In this document: positions 38,484-47,047 of the stretch, piece after piece
How positions within the stretch are numbered: position 1 is the first letter of the stretch
Layout of the letters: each line of letters begins with the position of its first letter
Origin: Phycisphaerales bacterium
Lineage (GTDB): Bacteria > Planctomycetota > Phycisphaerae > Phycisphaerales > UBA1924
Assembly: GCA_028289195.1 (NCBI GenBank)
Contig: JANQQR010000025.1
Location: 1 to 64,000, forward strand
DNA length: 64,000 bases
Direction of reading: 5' to 3'
Made by a program: the position numbers and the translations under genes
The notes under the pieces: generated by a model
Database searches by the model: none
What the model was told of the DNA's origin: nothing
Seen by the model: only the letters and a program-made list of their open reading frames with translations

Positions 38484-39410
38484 ATGAACGAGATCCGGGC
38501 CGTGATCGACTGCTCCCTCGCACCCGCGGAGATGCTCGCGCGTCCGCTCCACGGCGTGCCCCTGCTCCTCTGGAGCTTCGCGGCACTGCGGCGCGTCCTC
38601 CCCGGTGATGCCATCGCGCTCAAGACCGCCGAGCCGCAGCTCCTCGGGCTGGCGTCAGGGCGAGGCCTGAGCGCCTTGGGCCCGCGATCGGCGGAAGGAG
38701 CGCTCATCGCCGACCCATCGCTGCCGTTCTGCCGGGCCGAGTCACTGCGCGCAGCCCTCGAGGAAGGCGCGACCAACCTCGGGGGCCATCAGATCAGCGC
38801 CATCGAGCGGGTCCGCATCGTCGACGAAGACTCCTTCCGCCTCGCCGAAGCGGTGGCCCGAGGCCTAGACCCCGACAACCCCCACGTGCGCACCGTCGCC
38901 GCCCTCCGCATCCCGTTCAAGCCCCAGATCCGAGCGCTCGTCAGCGACGTAGACGGCTGCCTGACCGACGGGGGCATCTGGTTCGACGATGGCGATGCCG
39001 CCGGGCGGAAGTTCTCGACGCACGACGGGCTCGGCCTCAAGCGCCTGCTGAACGCGGATTTCGGGGTCGCGTGGCTGAGCGCCACCACCAGCGGCTCCTC
39101 TATCGAACGCAGAGCCGACCAGATCGGCATCGCGGTCGTCGACACGGGCACCGGCGACAAGGGGCCGCGCTTCGAGGAGGTCTGCCGGCGCCTCGGCGTC
39201 GAGCAGCACGAGGCGGCCTACGTCGGCGACGATCTCAACGACCTCCCTGCGATCGCACGCGCCGGGCTGAGCGCGTGCCCCGCCGACGCACGCCCCGAGG
39301 TCCGGGCCCGCGTCGATCTGGTCCTCGATACCCCCGGAGGACGCGGCGCGGTCCGCGAACTCTGCGACCTCCTGCTGGCCGATCGCGAGATGCGGGCCGG
39401 AGGGCAATAG
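38484..39410 (+). CDS. Degenerate cytidylyltransferase fused to KdsC-like HAD phosphatase
   Basis: A 308-residue protein with ATG at 38484; it starts 88 bases from the divergent GT gene and lacks a clear ribosome site. Residues ~1-145 look like the outline of a CMP-sialic acid/KDO cytidylyltransferase: HGVPLLLWSFAALRRV and ERVRIVDEDSFRLAEAVARG correspond to typical late segments, but the N-terminal RGGSK-type nucleotide loop is absent. Residues ~150-300 are a KDO-8-phosphate phosphatase-type HAD domain: ALVSDVDGCLTDG with both Asp, KFSTHDGLGLKRLL, DTGTGDKG and AAYVGDDLNDLPAI. The phosphatase half looks intact; the transferase half is probably inactive. The context suggests a nine-carbon or KDO-like acid sugar. 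Confidence 0.8.
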   Translation: MNEIRAVIDCSLAPAEMLARPLHGVPLLLWSFAALRRVLPGDAIALKTAEPQLLGLASGRGLSALGPRSAEGALIADPSLPFCRAESLRAALEEGATNLGGHQISAIERVRIVDEDSFRLAEAVARGLDPDNPHVRTVAALRIPFKPQIRALVSDVDGCLTDGGIWFDDGDAAGRKFSTHDGLGLKRLLNADFGVAWLSATTSGSSIERRADQIGIAVVDTGTGDKGPRFEEVCRRLGVEQHEAAYVGDDLNDLPAIARAGLSACPADARPEVRARVDLVLDTPGGRGAVRELCDLLLADREMRAGGQ

Positions 39411-39501
39411 GCCGCAAGAAGCCCCCGGATCCGGGTGGCCCGCCCGGGCAAGCCGGGCCGATTCTCCCCCTCGCCCCGGGCGGGGGTCGATACCTCCCTC
39501 G

Positions 39502-41118
39502 ATGGACCCATCGCAGCGCCTCAGATCCAAGATCCTGACGCGAGGCGAGCTGCTTGAGCAGCGTGCCGACGCGCGCCGCGCCGCGCAGTCCGTCGTCCAG
39601 TGCCACGGCTGCTTCGACATCGTGCACCCCGGGCACGTCCGCCATCTCCAGCACGCCGCGAAGCAGGGCGACGTGCTGCTGGTCACGATCACCGCCGACT
39701 CCATGGTCGGCAAGGGCGAGGGGCGCCCGCTCTTCCCCCAGGAGCTTCGCGCCGAGAACCTCGCCGCGCTCGACTGCGTCGATTGGGTTTACGTCAACCC
39801 GCACCCGACCGCCGTCGAGCTCCTCGATGCCGTGCAGCCAGACGTTTACATCAAGGGGCGCGAGTACGAGACCAACGACGATCCCAGGTTCCAGGCCGAG
39901 CGCGAATCGGTCGAGGCGAGCGGCGGGCGCGTCGTGTTCTCTTCCGGCGACGTGGTGTTCAGTTCGACCGCTCTCGTTGCCGCCATGGAGCACTCCGCAG
40001 ACCCGCTCCACGCGCGCATCCGACAGATCCTCTCGTCGCACAGCCTCGACGGCGCGTCGCTCGACTCGATCATCGAGTCGTTCGCCGGCACGCGGGTCTG
40101 CGTCATCGGCGAGACGCTGACCGACACCTATGTGTTCTGCGACGCGCCGGATGTTGCCGGCGAATCCCCCGTCATGAGCCTCCGCCCGATCCAGCACACC
40201 AGCTTCGACGGCGGCGCCGCGATCATCGCGCGTCACCTGCTGGCAATGGGCGCCCGCCCGACGCTCATCACCGGCCTCCCGCGGACACCCGCCGCCGAGG
40301 CCCTCCGAGCACGCCTCGCCGTTGAAGGGGTCGACGTCCGCATCATCGAGACCGAGGGGCCGATGCTCGAGAAGCAGCGTTTCCTCGTGGGCTCGCAGAA
40401 GGTGATGAAGCTCGATTTCGTCCAGCCGATCACGCTCGACGCCTCCCGCCAGGAGCAGCTGATCACCATGGCGTGCGACGCCGCGGGCGAGTGCGACGCT
40501 GCGATCGTCGCCGATTTCGGCAACGGGCTCCTCACCGCGGGATCCGTCTCGCGCCTCACCAAGCTGCTCCGGCCCCGCGTCGACGTCCTCACCGGCGACG
40601 TCAGCGGCCGGCGGTCCTCGCTCCTCTCGATGTGCGAGATGGACCTGCTCTGCCCGACCGAAGCCGAGCTGCGCGACGCGGTCCGCGACTACGACGACTC
40701 GATCAACGCGGTCGTGTGGCGCCTGCTCCAGCAGACCGGGTCGAAGCGGGCGTTCGTCACTATGGGAGCCGAAGGACTCACCGCCTTCGAGCGGCGCCCG
40801 AGCGCCGAGCAGGCCGAGGGCTGGGCGAACCGTCTCCGGGGCGAGCACGTGCCCGCCCTCGTCCCGCACGCGCTCGACGCCCTCGGCTGCGGCGACGCCA
40901 TGCTCGCGGCAGCAACGCTCGCCCTGGCCCGTGTCTCGGATCCCGAGGCCGCCCTCGCCGTCAGCGCCCTGATCGCCAGCACCGCCGCAGGTGCGGAGTC
41001 GCAGCGCCTCGGCAACGAGGTCATCAGCGCCGGCGATATCCGCCAGGGGCTGCAGCGCCTCTGTGATTCAAAGCTCGAGATCTCCACCCGGCGGGCCGGC
41101 GTGCGGATGGTGTCATGA
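39502..41118 (+). CDS. Bifunctional heptose cytidylyl/adenylyltransferase and sugar kinase (HldE-like, reversed order)
   Basis: A 538-residue protein starting at the ATG at 39502. Residues ~25-165 are a nucleotidyltransferase with CHGCFDIVHPGHVRHLQ (HxGH at 42-45) and YIKGREYE, as in the ADP-heptose synthase domain. Residues ~190-515 are a PfkB-family kinase: VIGETLTDTYVF, SFDGGAAIIARHLLAMGA, and DALGCGDAM with catalytic Asp465. E. coli HldE has the kinase first, so the domain order is inverted here. The two activities phosphorylate heptose-7-phosphate at C1 and activate it with a nucleotide. No ribosome site is visible upstream. It overlaps the next GT gene by ATGA. Confidence 0.88.
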   Translation: MDPSQRLRSKILTRGELLEQRADARRAAQSVVQCHGCFDIVHPGHVRHLQHAAKQGDVLLVTITADSMVGKGEGRPLFPQELRAENLAALDCVDWVYVNPHPTAVELLDAVQPDVYIKGREYETNDDPRFQAERESVEASGGRVVFSSGDVVFSSTALVAAMEHSADPLHARIRQILSSHSLDGASLDSIIESFAGTRVCVIGETLTDTYVFCDAPDVAGESPVMSLRPIQHTSFDGGAAIIARHLLAMGARPTLITGLPRTPAAEALRARLAVEGVDVRIIETEGPMLEKQRFLVGSQKVMKLDFVQPITLDASRQEQLITMACDAAGECDAAIVADFGNGLLTAGSVSRLTKLLRPRVDVLTGDVSGRRSSLLSMCEMDLLCPTEAELRDAVRDYDDSINAVVWRLLQQTGSKRAFVTMGAEGLTAFERRPSAEQAEGWANRLRGEHVPALVPHALDALGCGDAMLAAATLALARVSDPEAALAVSALIASTAAGAESQRLGNEVISAGDIRQGLQRLCDSKLEISTRRAGVRMVS

Positions 41119-42203
41119 GCGCGATCGACTTCGCCATCCCGACCCGCAACCGCCAGCACGAGCTGGATCGCACGCTCACCGCCCTGGGCGAACTGAAGCT
41201 CGATGGGTCGTGCACGATCTTCGTCGTCGACAACGCCTCTGCCTCGCCGGCGCGAACGCCCAGCACGCTCGCCAACGGCATGCGCGTCTCCCTGACACGG
41301 AGCGAGACAAACCTGGGCGCGGCAGCGCGCAACCTCGCGGCGGAGCGCAGCGGCGCGCAGTGGCTCTGCATGCTCGACGACGACTCCCGCCCGCTCGACG
41401 CGGGATTCGTCCAGGCCGCCGCCGACGCGCCGTCCGACGTCGCGATCATCGGCGCCGAGATATTCCTCCCCGATCAGCGGCGCGAATCCGGGGGCCTGCC
41501 GGAGGTCCCGGTCGGGTGCGCGATGCTGATCCGGCGCAGGGAGTTCCTCGATCTCGGGGCATACGACCCCGCCTTCGTCTTCTACGCCGAGGAGTACGAC
41601 CTCGCCGCCCGCATGGTCCGCGCGGGGCACCGCATGGTGTGGGACCGGCGCTTCCGCGTTCTTCATCGCAAGGCCAGCGACCAGCGGGACATGAACGAGA
41701 TCATGCGCCGGCTCGTCCGCAACAGCGCCTGGGTCGAGCAGCGCTACGCCCCCGATGCCGAGCGCTCGGCCCGGATCGAACACATCATCGCGCGATACGC
41801 CGAGATCGCCGAGCGCGAGAACGCCCGCGAGGGGTACGAACTCGGCTTGCGCGAGCTCTCCTCGACGCTCGACTCGCAGCAGCGCACTCCCCTGACGCAG
41901 TCGCAGTTCAACCGGCTCACCGGCGAATCGCACGTCCGCGCCTTCCTCCCGGCCCAGCTCGCTCGCCTCGGCGTCCAGCGCATCGGCCTCTCCTGCCGCG
42001 CCAAGCACTGGGAGGTCATCGCCCGCGTCCTGCGCGAGACCGGTCGCGAGCTGACCGACGAGCCACGACGCGCCGATCTGCTCGTCGCGGGTTCCCTCTC
42101 GCCCGGGCCGATGCTCGACGAGCTCGACCGCGCCTCGGGCCCGCCCGTCATCGCCCCCTGGGCGTTCTCGGGGTCGTTCGCGCCGTCGGCGATAGCGGTC
42201 TAA
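41115..42203 (+). CDS. Family 2 glycosyltransferase
   Basis: A 362-residue GT2 protein translationally coupled to the HldE-like gene (ATGA at 41115). It shows DFAIPTRNRQHELDRTL, IFVVDNASAS, LGAAARNLA, the DXD-type MLDDDSRPLD and YAEEYDLAARMVRAG, like rhamnosyl- or heptosyl-type GT2 enzymes. The C-terminal ~100 residues (RLGVQRIGLSCRAKHWEVIA, later LLVAGSLSPGPMLDEL) form a Rossmann-like segment placed as in the sister proteins but without the GxGRN loop. The coupling suggests it may use the ADP- or CDP-activated sugar made by the upstream enzyme. Confidence 0.85.
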   Translation: MSAIDFAIPTRNRQHELDRTLTALGELKLDGSCTIFVVDNASASPARTPSTLANGMRVSLTRSETNLGAAARNLAAERSGAQWLCMLDDDSRPLDAGFVQAAADAPSDVAIIGAEIFLPDQRRESGGLPEVPVGCAMLIRRREFLDLGAYDPAFVFYAEEYDLAARMVRAGHRMVWDRRFRVLHRKASDQRDMNEIMRRLVRNSAWVEQRYAPDAERSARIEHIIARYAEIAERENAREGYELGLRELSSTLDSQQRTPLTQSQFNRLTGESHVRAFLPAQLARLGVQRIGLSCRAKHWEVIARVLRETGRELTDEPRRADLLVAGSLSPGPMLDELDRASGPPVIAPWAFSGSFAPSAIAV

Positions 42204-42225
42204 CGCCTCGGCATACACTCGGGCC

Positions 42226-43131
42226 ATGCAGTTCGCCGAGTCCATCTCGCCCGACATCGTCCGCGCCCGCGCGCTCGCCAAGGTTAACCTCGCGCTCTCC
42301 GTCGGCCCGCCCCGCGATTCAGACGGCCTGCACCCCATCAGTTCGTGGTTCGCGCCCGTCGATCTCGCCGACGAGCTCACAGTCACCCGCCTCGAGCCCG
42401 ATCGCTTCAGCCGCTACGCCATCGTCTGGCACGACGACGCCCCCAAGACAAGCCCGATCGATTGGTCGATCACGAGCGACCTCGCCGTGCGCGCTCATCG
42501 CGCGCTCGAAGAGCACGTCATGCAGCAGCTGCCCGTCCAGCTCAAGCTCGAGAAGCGCATCCCCGTCGGCGGCGGGTTCGGCGGCGGCTCCTCCGACGCC
42601 GCGGCCATGCTCCACGCGGTTCGGTCGCTCTACGAACTCCAGGTCGACGATGAAGACCTCGCCCGGATCGCCCTCGATCTGGGCAGCGACGTCCCGTTCT
42701 TCCTGCGCGCCGGCTCGGCCGTGGTGGGGGGGGTCGGCGACGAGATCGAGCCGATGCCGGACGTGGAAGGAGACCTCGTGCTCATCTTCCCGGGATGCGC
42801 GTGCGACACCGGCGCCGTCTACCGCGCGTTCGACGACCAGGCCGGCGCCGCGCTCCGCGAGGGTGATGTGCTCGATCTCGCCCGCGGCGCATCCCCCGAT
42901 CCGCGGGCGCTCTTCAACGATCTCGCCGAGCCGGCGCGAGACATGCACGAAGCCCTCGACGAGGCGATCGGGCGCGTCGAACTCATCGCCGAGATGCCCG
43001 TTCACGTCACCGGCAGCGGCAGCGGCCTGTTCATCCTCTGCCCCGGGGGCGAGAAGCAATCGAGCGAACTCGCATGCGCAATCACGTCAGGCGCGGGCGG
43101 CTGCGTCGCGATCAGCGCCCGATTCGCGTAA
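42226..43131 (+). CDS. ispE: 4-diphosphocytidyl-2-C-methyl-D-erythritol kinase
   Basis: GHMP kinase of the MEP isoprenoid pathway, phosphorylating CDP-methylerythritol at the 2-hydroxyl. The 301-residue protein has AKVNLAL at 18-24, PVGGGFGGGSSDAAAM at 113-128 (ATP loop), LGSDVPFFL and a final HVTGSGSGLFILC. It follows the GT2 gene by 22 bases, so it may be transcribed with the glycan genes although its role is general. An eight-G run at 42726-42733 lies in frame. Its 3' end overlaps the convergent malQ gene by 45 bases. Confidence 0.92.
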   Translation: MQFAESISPDIVRARALAKVNLALSVGPPRDSDGLHPISSWFAPVDLADELTVTRLEPDRFSRYAIVWHDDAPKTSPIDWSITSDLAVRAHRALEEHVMQQLPVQLKLEKRIPVGGGFGGGSSDAAAMLHAVRSLYELQVDDEDLARIALDLGSDVPFFLRAGSAVVGGVGDEIEPMPDVEGDLVLIFPGCACDTGAVYRAFDDQAGAALREGDVLDLARGASPDPRALFNDLAEPARDMHEALDEAIGRVELIAEMPVHVTGSGSGLFILCPGGEKQSSELACAITSGAGGCVAISARFA

Positions 43132-45126
43132 GCGCGTCAGGCGCTCGAGCATCGCTCCGAGATCGTTCGAGCCCGTCATCTCATCGAGTGTCATGCGCAG
43201 GCGCCGACGCCAATTCGGGTGCTCGTCGACCGTCCCCGGCATGTTCTGCCACTCCGTCTCGAGCCACAGGTCCTCGAGGTTCAGGAGCATCAGCTCCGCG
43301 TCCGATCCCGCCAGCAGCGTGTGCAGCGCGTCACGCACGGCTCCCGCGCCGTCGTCCGATCCGAGCAACCCTGCTTCGCGCAGCTGTCGCAGGAGCTCCC
43401 CGCGAGACCGCTCGCGGGAATCCCGCTCCGCGTCGCGCAGGTCCTCGCCGAGGATCCCGACGCCGATCCGGCGCTCGATGTCGTCTCCCGACCAGTGCTC
43501 GGCGAACGGCGCCATATCGTGCGTGTTGAGGCTGGCCACACAGTTGGCCGGAGGCGAACGCATCGCGCGGTCCGGCTGCATCTCCGTCTCGACAATGAAC
43601 AGCCCGCGCATCGCGTGGCGATCGATCGACGCACGCACCTCCGGGGGCACCGTGCCCAGATCCTCGCCCACGACGCGGCAGCGGTTCCGGTGGCTCTCCA
43701 GACTCACGATCGCCAGAAGATCCTCGCTCGGATACGAGACGTAGACGCCCTCCGACGCACCCATGCCCCGCGGGATCCAATACAGCCGGTGAAGAGCCAT
43801 CACGTGATCGATCCGCAGGATGTCGGCGTAGCGCATGTGATTGCGCACACCCGCGATGAACCCGTCGTAGCGGCGGTCACGTGCGCCGTCGGGGTCCGGC
43901 GGTGCGAACCCCCAGTCCTGCCCCTCGGTGAAGTAGGGGTCAGGCGGCGCGCCGATCGAGCATCCCTCGCAGAACGACGAGCGGAACCGCCACGCGTCGA
44001 ACCCGTCGCGCGACACGCCGACGGGGAGATCCAGATACAACTCCGCGCCCGTCCGCTCACGCAGCGATGCCAGCGCCTCGCCCATCCTGAATTGCACGTA
44101 GGCGTGGTACCGGGCGTCGGTTTCACGGAACGGAGCCCCGGGCGTGCTCGTCCACCGATGCCATGTCCGCCCCTCGAACTCGGTCCGCGCCCGGAACATG
44201 GCGTACTCATGGATGAGCGCCTGCGAGCGCTCGAACGCCCCGAACGCCTCCGATGCCGCGCCGCCCGAGTTCCAGAAGCGCTCCGCGAGCGCTTCGAGCA
44301 CGGTGCGCTTCGTCGCGGCGCTCCGCCGGTAGTCGACCAGCGACGTGTCGCCGCCCTTCGGCACGCGAGCGAGTAGCGCCCGAGCGTCCTCACAGGACTT
44401 CAACTCCGGCAGCGCCTCAGGATCGAGGAACAGCTCGTTCCAGAACAGCTTCGAGACCGGCACGTAGGGCGTCGGCTGGAACGGCTCGGTCAGGTCCTGG
44501 GCCAGCAGCGGCAAGGTCGAGATCGCAGACGCACCCAGCCCGTGCGCCCAGCGCCCAAGTTCCGCGAACCCCGAAAGGTCGCCGCACCCGAAGTCTGCGT
44601 GCGTCGCGCCGCGCCGGATCGCGTAGATCGGGCAGAACACGCCCCAGCCGCGCAGGACGTCGTCGGGCGCGTACGACACCACCGGCGCCCGCACGACCAT
44701 CGCGCGCCACGCGCGTCCCACGTGCTCGACCACGAGTTCGTGGTACCCGTCTTCAAGGTTCTCCGGCAGTTCGATCGCGTCGCACCCGCCGACCGTCCAC
44801 TCGCTCACGGCCCCGCTCTCGCGCTGCAGGAACACACTCGCGCGCTCGATCCAGCGCCCGAGCCTCGCAACGCCGCGCTCCGGCGCCCACGAGACGACCA
44901 CCGGGTCGAGCAAACGTTCCGACCGTGCGCGCCCGAGCGCCTCGATCGATTCCAGCGCCTCGGCCTCGCGTGCGCACGGGCTTCCCATCGACTCGAGCGC
45001 GCCGCGCAGGCTCTCGTCGCTGGCGCGTCTCTCATCTCCCCACGCGCTCGTGTAGGAGGTCGCCACGCCGCGCGCGATCGCCAGGCGCTCCAGCAGCGAC
45101 CGGTATGACTGGCCGGCGTCGCTCAC
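43087..45126 (-). CDS. malQ: 4-alpha-glucanotransferase (GH77)
   Basis: A 679-residue amylomaltase that transfers maltodextrin segments, a glycogen/maltodextrin enzyme in the cytoplasm. An N-terminal ~150-residue domain precedes the barrel. The signatures are LRIDHVMALHRLYWIP with nucleophile Asp440, VGEDLGTVP with the acid/base Glu, and NTHDMAPF. The GTG start at 45126 overlaps the previous stop by GTGA, which decides this start over a longer frame. The ribosome site is poor, fitting coupled translation. Its 3' end overlaps ispE by 45 bases on the other strand. Confidence 0.92.
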   Translation of the reverse strand: MSDAGQSYRSLLERLAIARGVATSYTSAWGDERRASDESLRGALESMGSPCAREAEALESIEALGRARSERLLDPVVVSWAPERGVARLGRWIERASVFLQRESGAVSEWTVGGCDAIELPENLEDGYHELVVEHVGRAWRAMVVRAPVVSYAPDDVLRGWGVFCPIYAIRRGATHADFGCGDLSGFAELGRWAHGLGASAISTLPLLAQDLTEPFQPTPYVPVSKLFWNELFLDPEALPELKSCEDARALLARVPKGGDTSLVDYRRSAATKRTVLEALAERFWNSGGAASEAFGAFERSQALIHEYAMFRARTEFEGRTWHRWTSTPGAPFRETDARYHAYVQFRMGEALASLRERTGAELYLDLPVGVSRDGFDAWRFRSSFCEGCSIGAPPDPYFTEGQDWGFAPPDPDGARDRRYDGFIAGVRNHMRYADILRIDHVMALHRLYWIPRGMGASEGVYVSYPSEDLLAIVSLESHRNRCRVVGEDLGTVPPEVRASIDRHAMRGLFIVETEMQPDRAMRSPPANCVASLNTHDMAPFAEHWSGDDIERRIGVGILGEDLRDAERDSRERSRGELLRQLREAGLLGSDDGAGAVRDALHTLLAGSDAELMLLNLEDLWLETEWQNMPGTVDEHPNWRRRLRMTLDEMTGSNDLGAMLERLTRLRESGADRDAAARA

Positions 45127-45731
45127 TCGCCGAGCCCGAACCGGCGCCACTCGCCCGCATCGACCTCCGCGCCCGGGCTCCGGTCGATCCCCGGGAACTC
45201 GCCCAGCACGCCGCCCGATTGTGCGACGTGCATCGGGATCGCGCAGCCGCACGATTCGATCGCGGCCCGCAGGCCGGAACTCGAGTTGGTCGTCACCAGC
45301 GAATAGGGCTCGCTGAACACCCGGTCGCGCTGCAGGCACCGCGCCTGGGCGGGCGTCAGCAGCAACTCGCCCTCCAGCCGGTTGTCCGGCTCGATGTCCA
45401 TGATCGGCCCCAGGTGCTCGCCGATCGTCATCCGCGCGATGCGCGGCTTGCCGGTCGCGTCGCCCGACGGTCGGTAGTCGTCGCGCATGAGCGCCGAGGT
45501 GAACTCCACGCGCCCCGCCAGCTGTTCGTACCCCGGCGCCTCGAGGATCTGCAGGTACAGGTGCCGCCCCCAGCCCGCGACCACCCACGAACGCAGCTCG
45601 GCGGGGATGCAGGGGGTCTCATCGGGGGACGGCGCCCGCTCGGACCACAGCACGCCCGACGCACCGACACCGATCGCCGCTAGAGCGATAAGCGAAACAG
45701 CGATCAGGATGGAACGCGCGCTGCGATGCAT
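45123..45731 (-). CDS. Membrane-anchored or exported protein of unknown function
   Basis: A 202-residue protein with a basic start and a hydrophobic segment at about residues 8-28 (ILIAVSLIALAAIGVGASGVL), which could be an uncleaved anchor or a signal peptide. The rest is hydrophilic, with Cys at CIPAE, ARCLQ and ESCGCAI. I recognise no family. It is coupled to malQ by a GTGA overlap and begins 50 bases after the aldolase gene ends on the same strand. Confidence 0.6.
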   Translation of the reverse strand: MHRSARSILIAVSLIALAAIGVGASGVLWSERAPSPDETPCIPAELRSWVVAGWGRHLYLQILEAPGYEQLAGRVEFTSALMRDDYRPSGDATGKPRIARMTIGEHLGPIMDIEPDNRLEGELLLTPAQARCLQRDRVFSEPYSLVTTNSSSGLRAAIESCGCAIPMHVAQSGGVLGEFPGIDRSPGAEVDAGEWRRFGLGE

Positions 45732-45781
45732 GGCAAGAGGCCGAATCTCCCTCTCACATCGGCAGCAGGAGCACCCGGGCC

Positions 45782-46903
45782 TCAGGCGACCGTCACACCC
45801 TCATCCAGGTACACGTCCTGGATCGCGTGCAGCAGGTCGACGCCCTCGCCCATCGGGCGCTGGAACGCCTTGCGACCCGAGATCAGGCCCATGCCGCCGG
45901 CCCGCTTGTTGATCACCGCCGTCATCACGGCCTCGGCCGTATCGCCGGCGCCGCTGCTGGCGCCGCCCGAGTTGATCAGCGGCGAGCGACCCATGTAGCA
46001 GTTGGCCAGCTGGTAGCGGCACAGCTCGATCGGGTGACCGTTCTGGCCGTTCTCGTCGCTGGCCGTCAGCTTGGTGTAGATCCGCTTGTCGAACTTGCCG
46101 TAGCCGCTCGAGCCCATGTTCAGGGCCGAGTAGCCGCCGTTCAGCTCGGGGAGCTTCTGCTTGATGATGTCCGCCTGGATCGTCACGCCCAGGTGGTTGG
46201 CCTGGCCCGTCAGGTCGGCGCTGGTGTGGTAGTCGGTGGCCTTGCCGTTGTCGCCCTTCACTTTGAAGGCGTTGTTCCGCATGTAGCACCACAGGATCGT
46301 GGTCATACCCAGCGCATGGGCCTCCTCGAACCACTCGCTCACCTCGTCGATCTGCCGCCGGCTGTCGTCGCTGCCGAAGTAGATCGTCGCCCCGACCGCC
46401 ACCGCGCCCATCTCGAACGCCTGGCGAACAGAGCCGTAGCGCGACTGGTCGAACATGTTCGGGTAGGTCAGCAGCTCGTTGTGGTTCAGCTTCACCACGA
46501 ACGGGATCTTGTGCGCGTACTTGCGGCTGACGGCGCCGAGTACACCCAGCGTCGAGGCCACCGCGTTGCAGCCGCCCTCGATGGCCAACTCGACGATCTT
46601 CGCCGGATCGAAGTAGTCGGGGTTCGGCGCGAAGCTCGCGCCCGCCGAGTGCTCGATGCCCTGGTCGACCGGCAGGATCGACACGTAGCCGGTGCCGCCC
46701 AGTCGACCGTGGTCGAGGATCTGCTGGAAGCTCCGGAGCACCGGCGCCGGGCGATCGCTGTCGCGCACGATCCGGTCGACGAAGTCCGGCCCCGGCGCGT
46801 GGATCGTCTCGCGCGGGAAGCCGGTGCAGGTGTAGTTGAGCAGGTCGTCGGCGTGATCGCCGAGCAGGTCGGCGATGCGGCTGGAGGCGGAGAGCGTGGT
46901 CAT
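45782..46903 (-). CDS. fbaB: Class I fructose-bisphosphate aldolase (FbaB/DhnA type)
   Basis: Cleaves fructose-1,6-bisphosphate to triose phosphates through a Schiff-base Lys in a TIM barrel, in glycolysis and gluconeogenesis. The 373-residue protein has [47 protein letters not shown] and [12 protein letters not shown] (Schiff-base Lys region), plus phosphate-loop segments near INSGGASSG and [13 protein letters not shown]. The ATG at 46903 has a weak GGAAGA site. It lies before the small membrane protein and malQ on the same strand, a plausible sugar-metabolism group. Confidence 0.92.
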   Translation of the reverse strand: MTTLSASSRIADLLGDHADDLLNYTCTGFPRETIHAPGPDFVDRIVRDSDRPAPVLRSFQQILDHGRLGGTGYVSILPVDQGIEHSAGASFAPNPDYFDPAKIVELAIEGGCNAVASTLGVLGAVSRKYAHKIPFVVKLNHNELLTYPNMFDQSRYGSVRQAFEMGAVAVGATIYFGSDDSRRQIDEVSEWFEEAHALGMTTILWCYMRNNAFKVKGDNGKATDYHTSADLTGQANHLGVTIQADIIKQKLPELNGGYSALNMGSSGYGKFDKRIYTKLTASDENGQNGHPIELCRYQLANCYMGRSPLINSGGASSGAGDTAEAVMTAVINKRAGGMGLISGRKAFQRPMGEGVDLLHAIQDVYLDEGVTVA

Positions 46904-47047
46904 TGCGTCGTCTTCTTCCGGGTCGCTGTGAGTAGGGGGCGTGGGCCAACACAGGCTCGGCGCACCGGGCCGGCCGAGCCCAAACCCTACGATAGCACGG
47001 CCCGAGAGCAGGACCAGCGCAACGTCGCATGTGGTTCCCGATCGCCC

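Noticed and set aside
46950..46990. Inverted repeat GGCTCGGC/GCCGAGCC upstream of the aldolase gene
   Set aside because: No T tract and no known operator; not enough to call a terminator or regulatory site.
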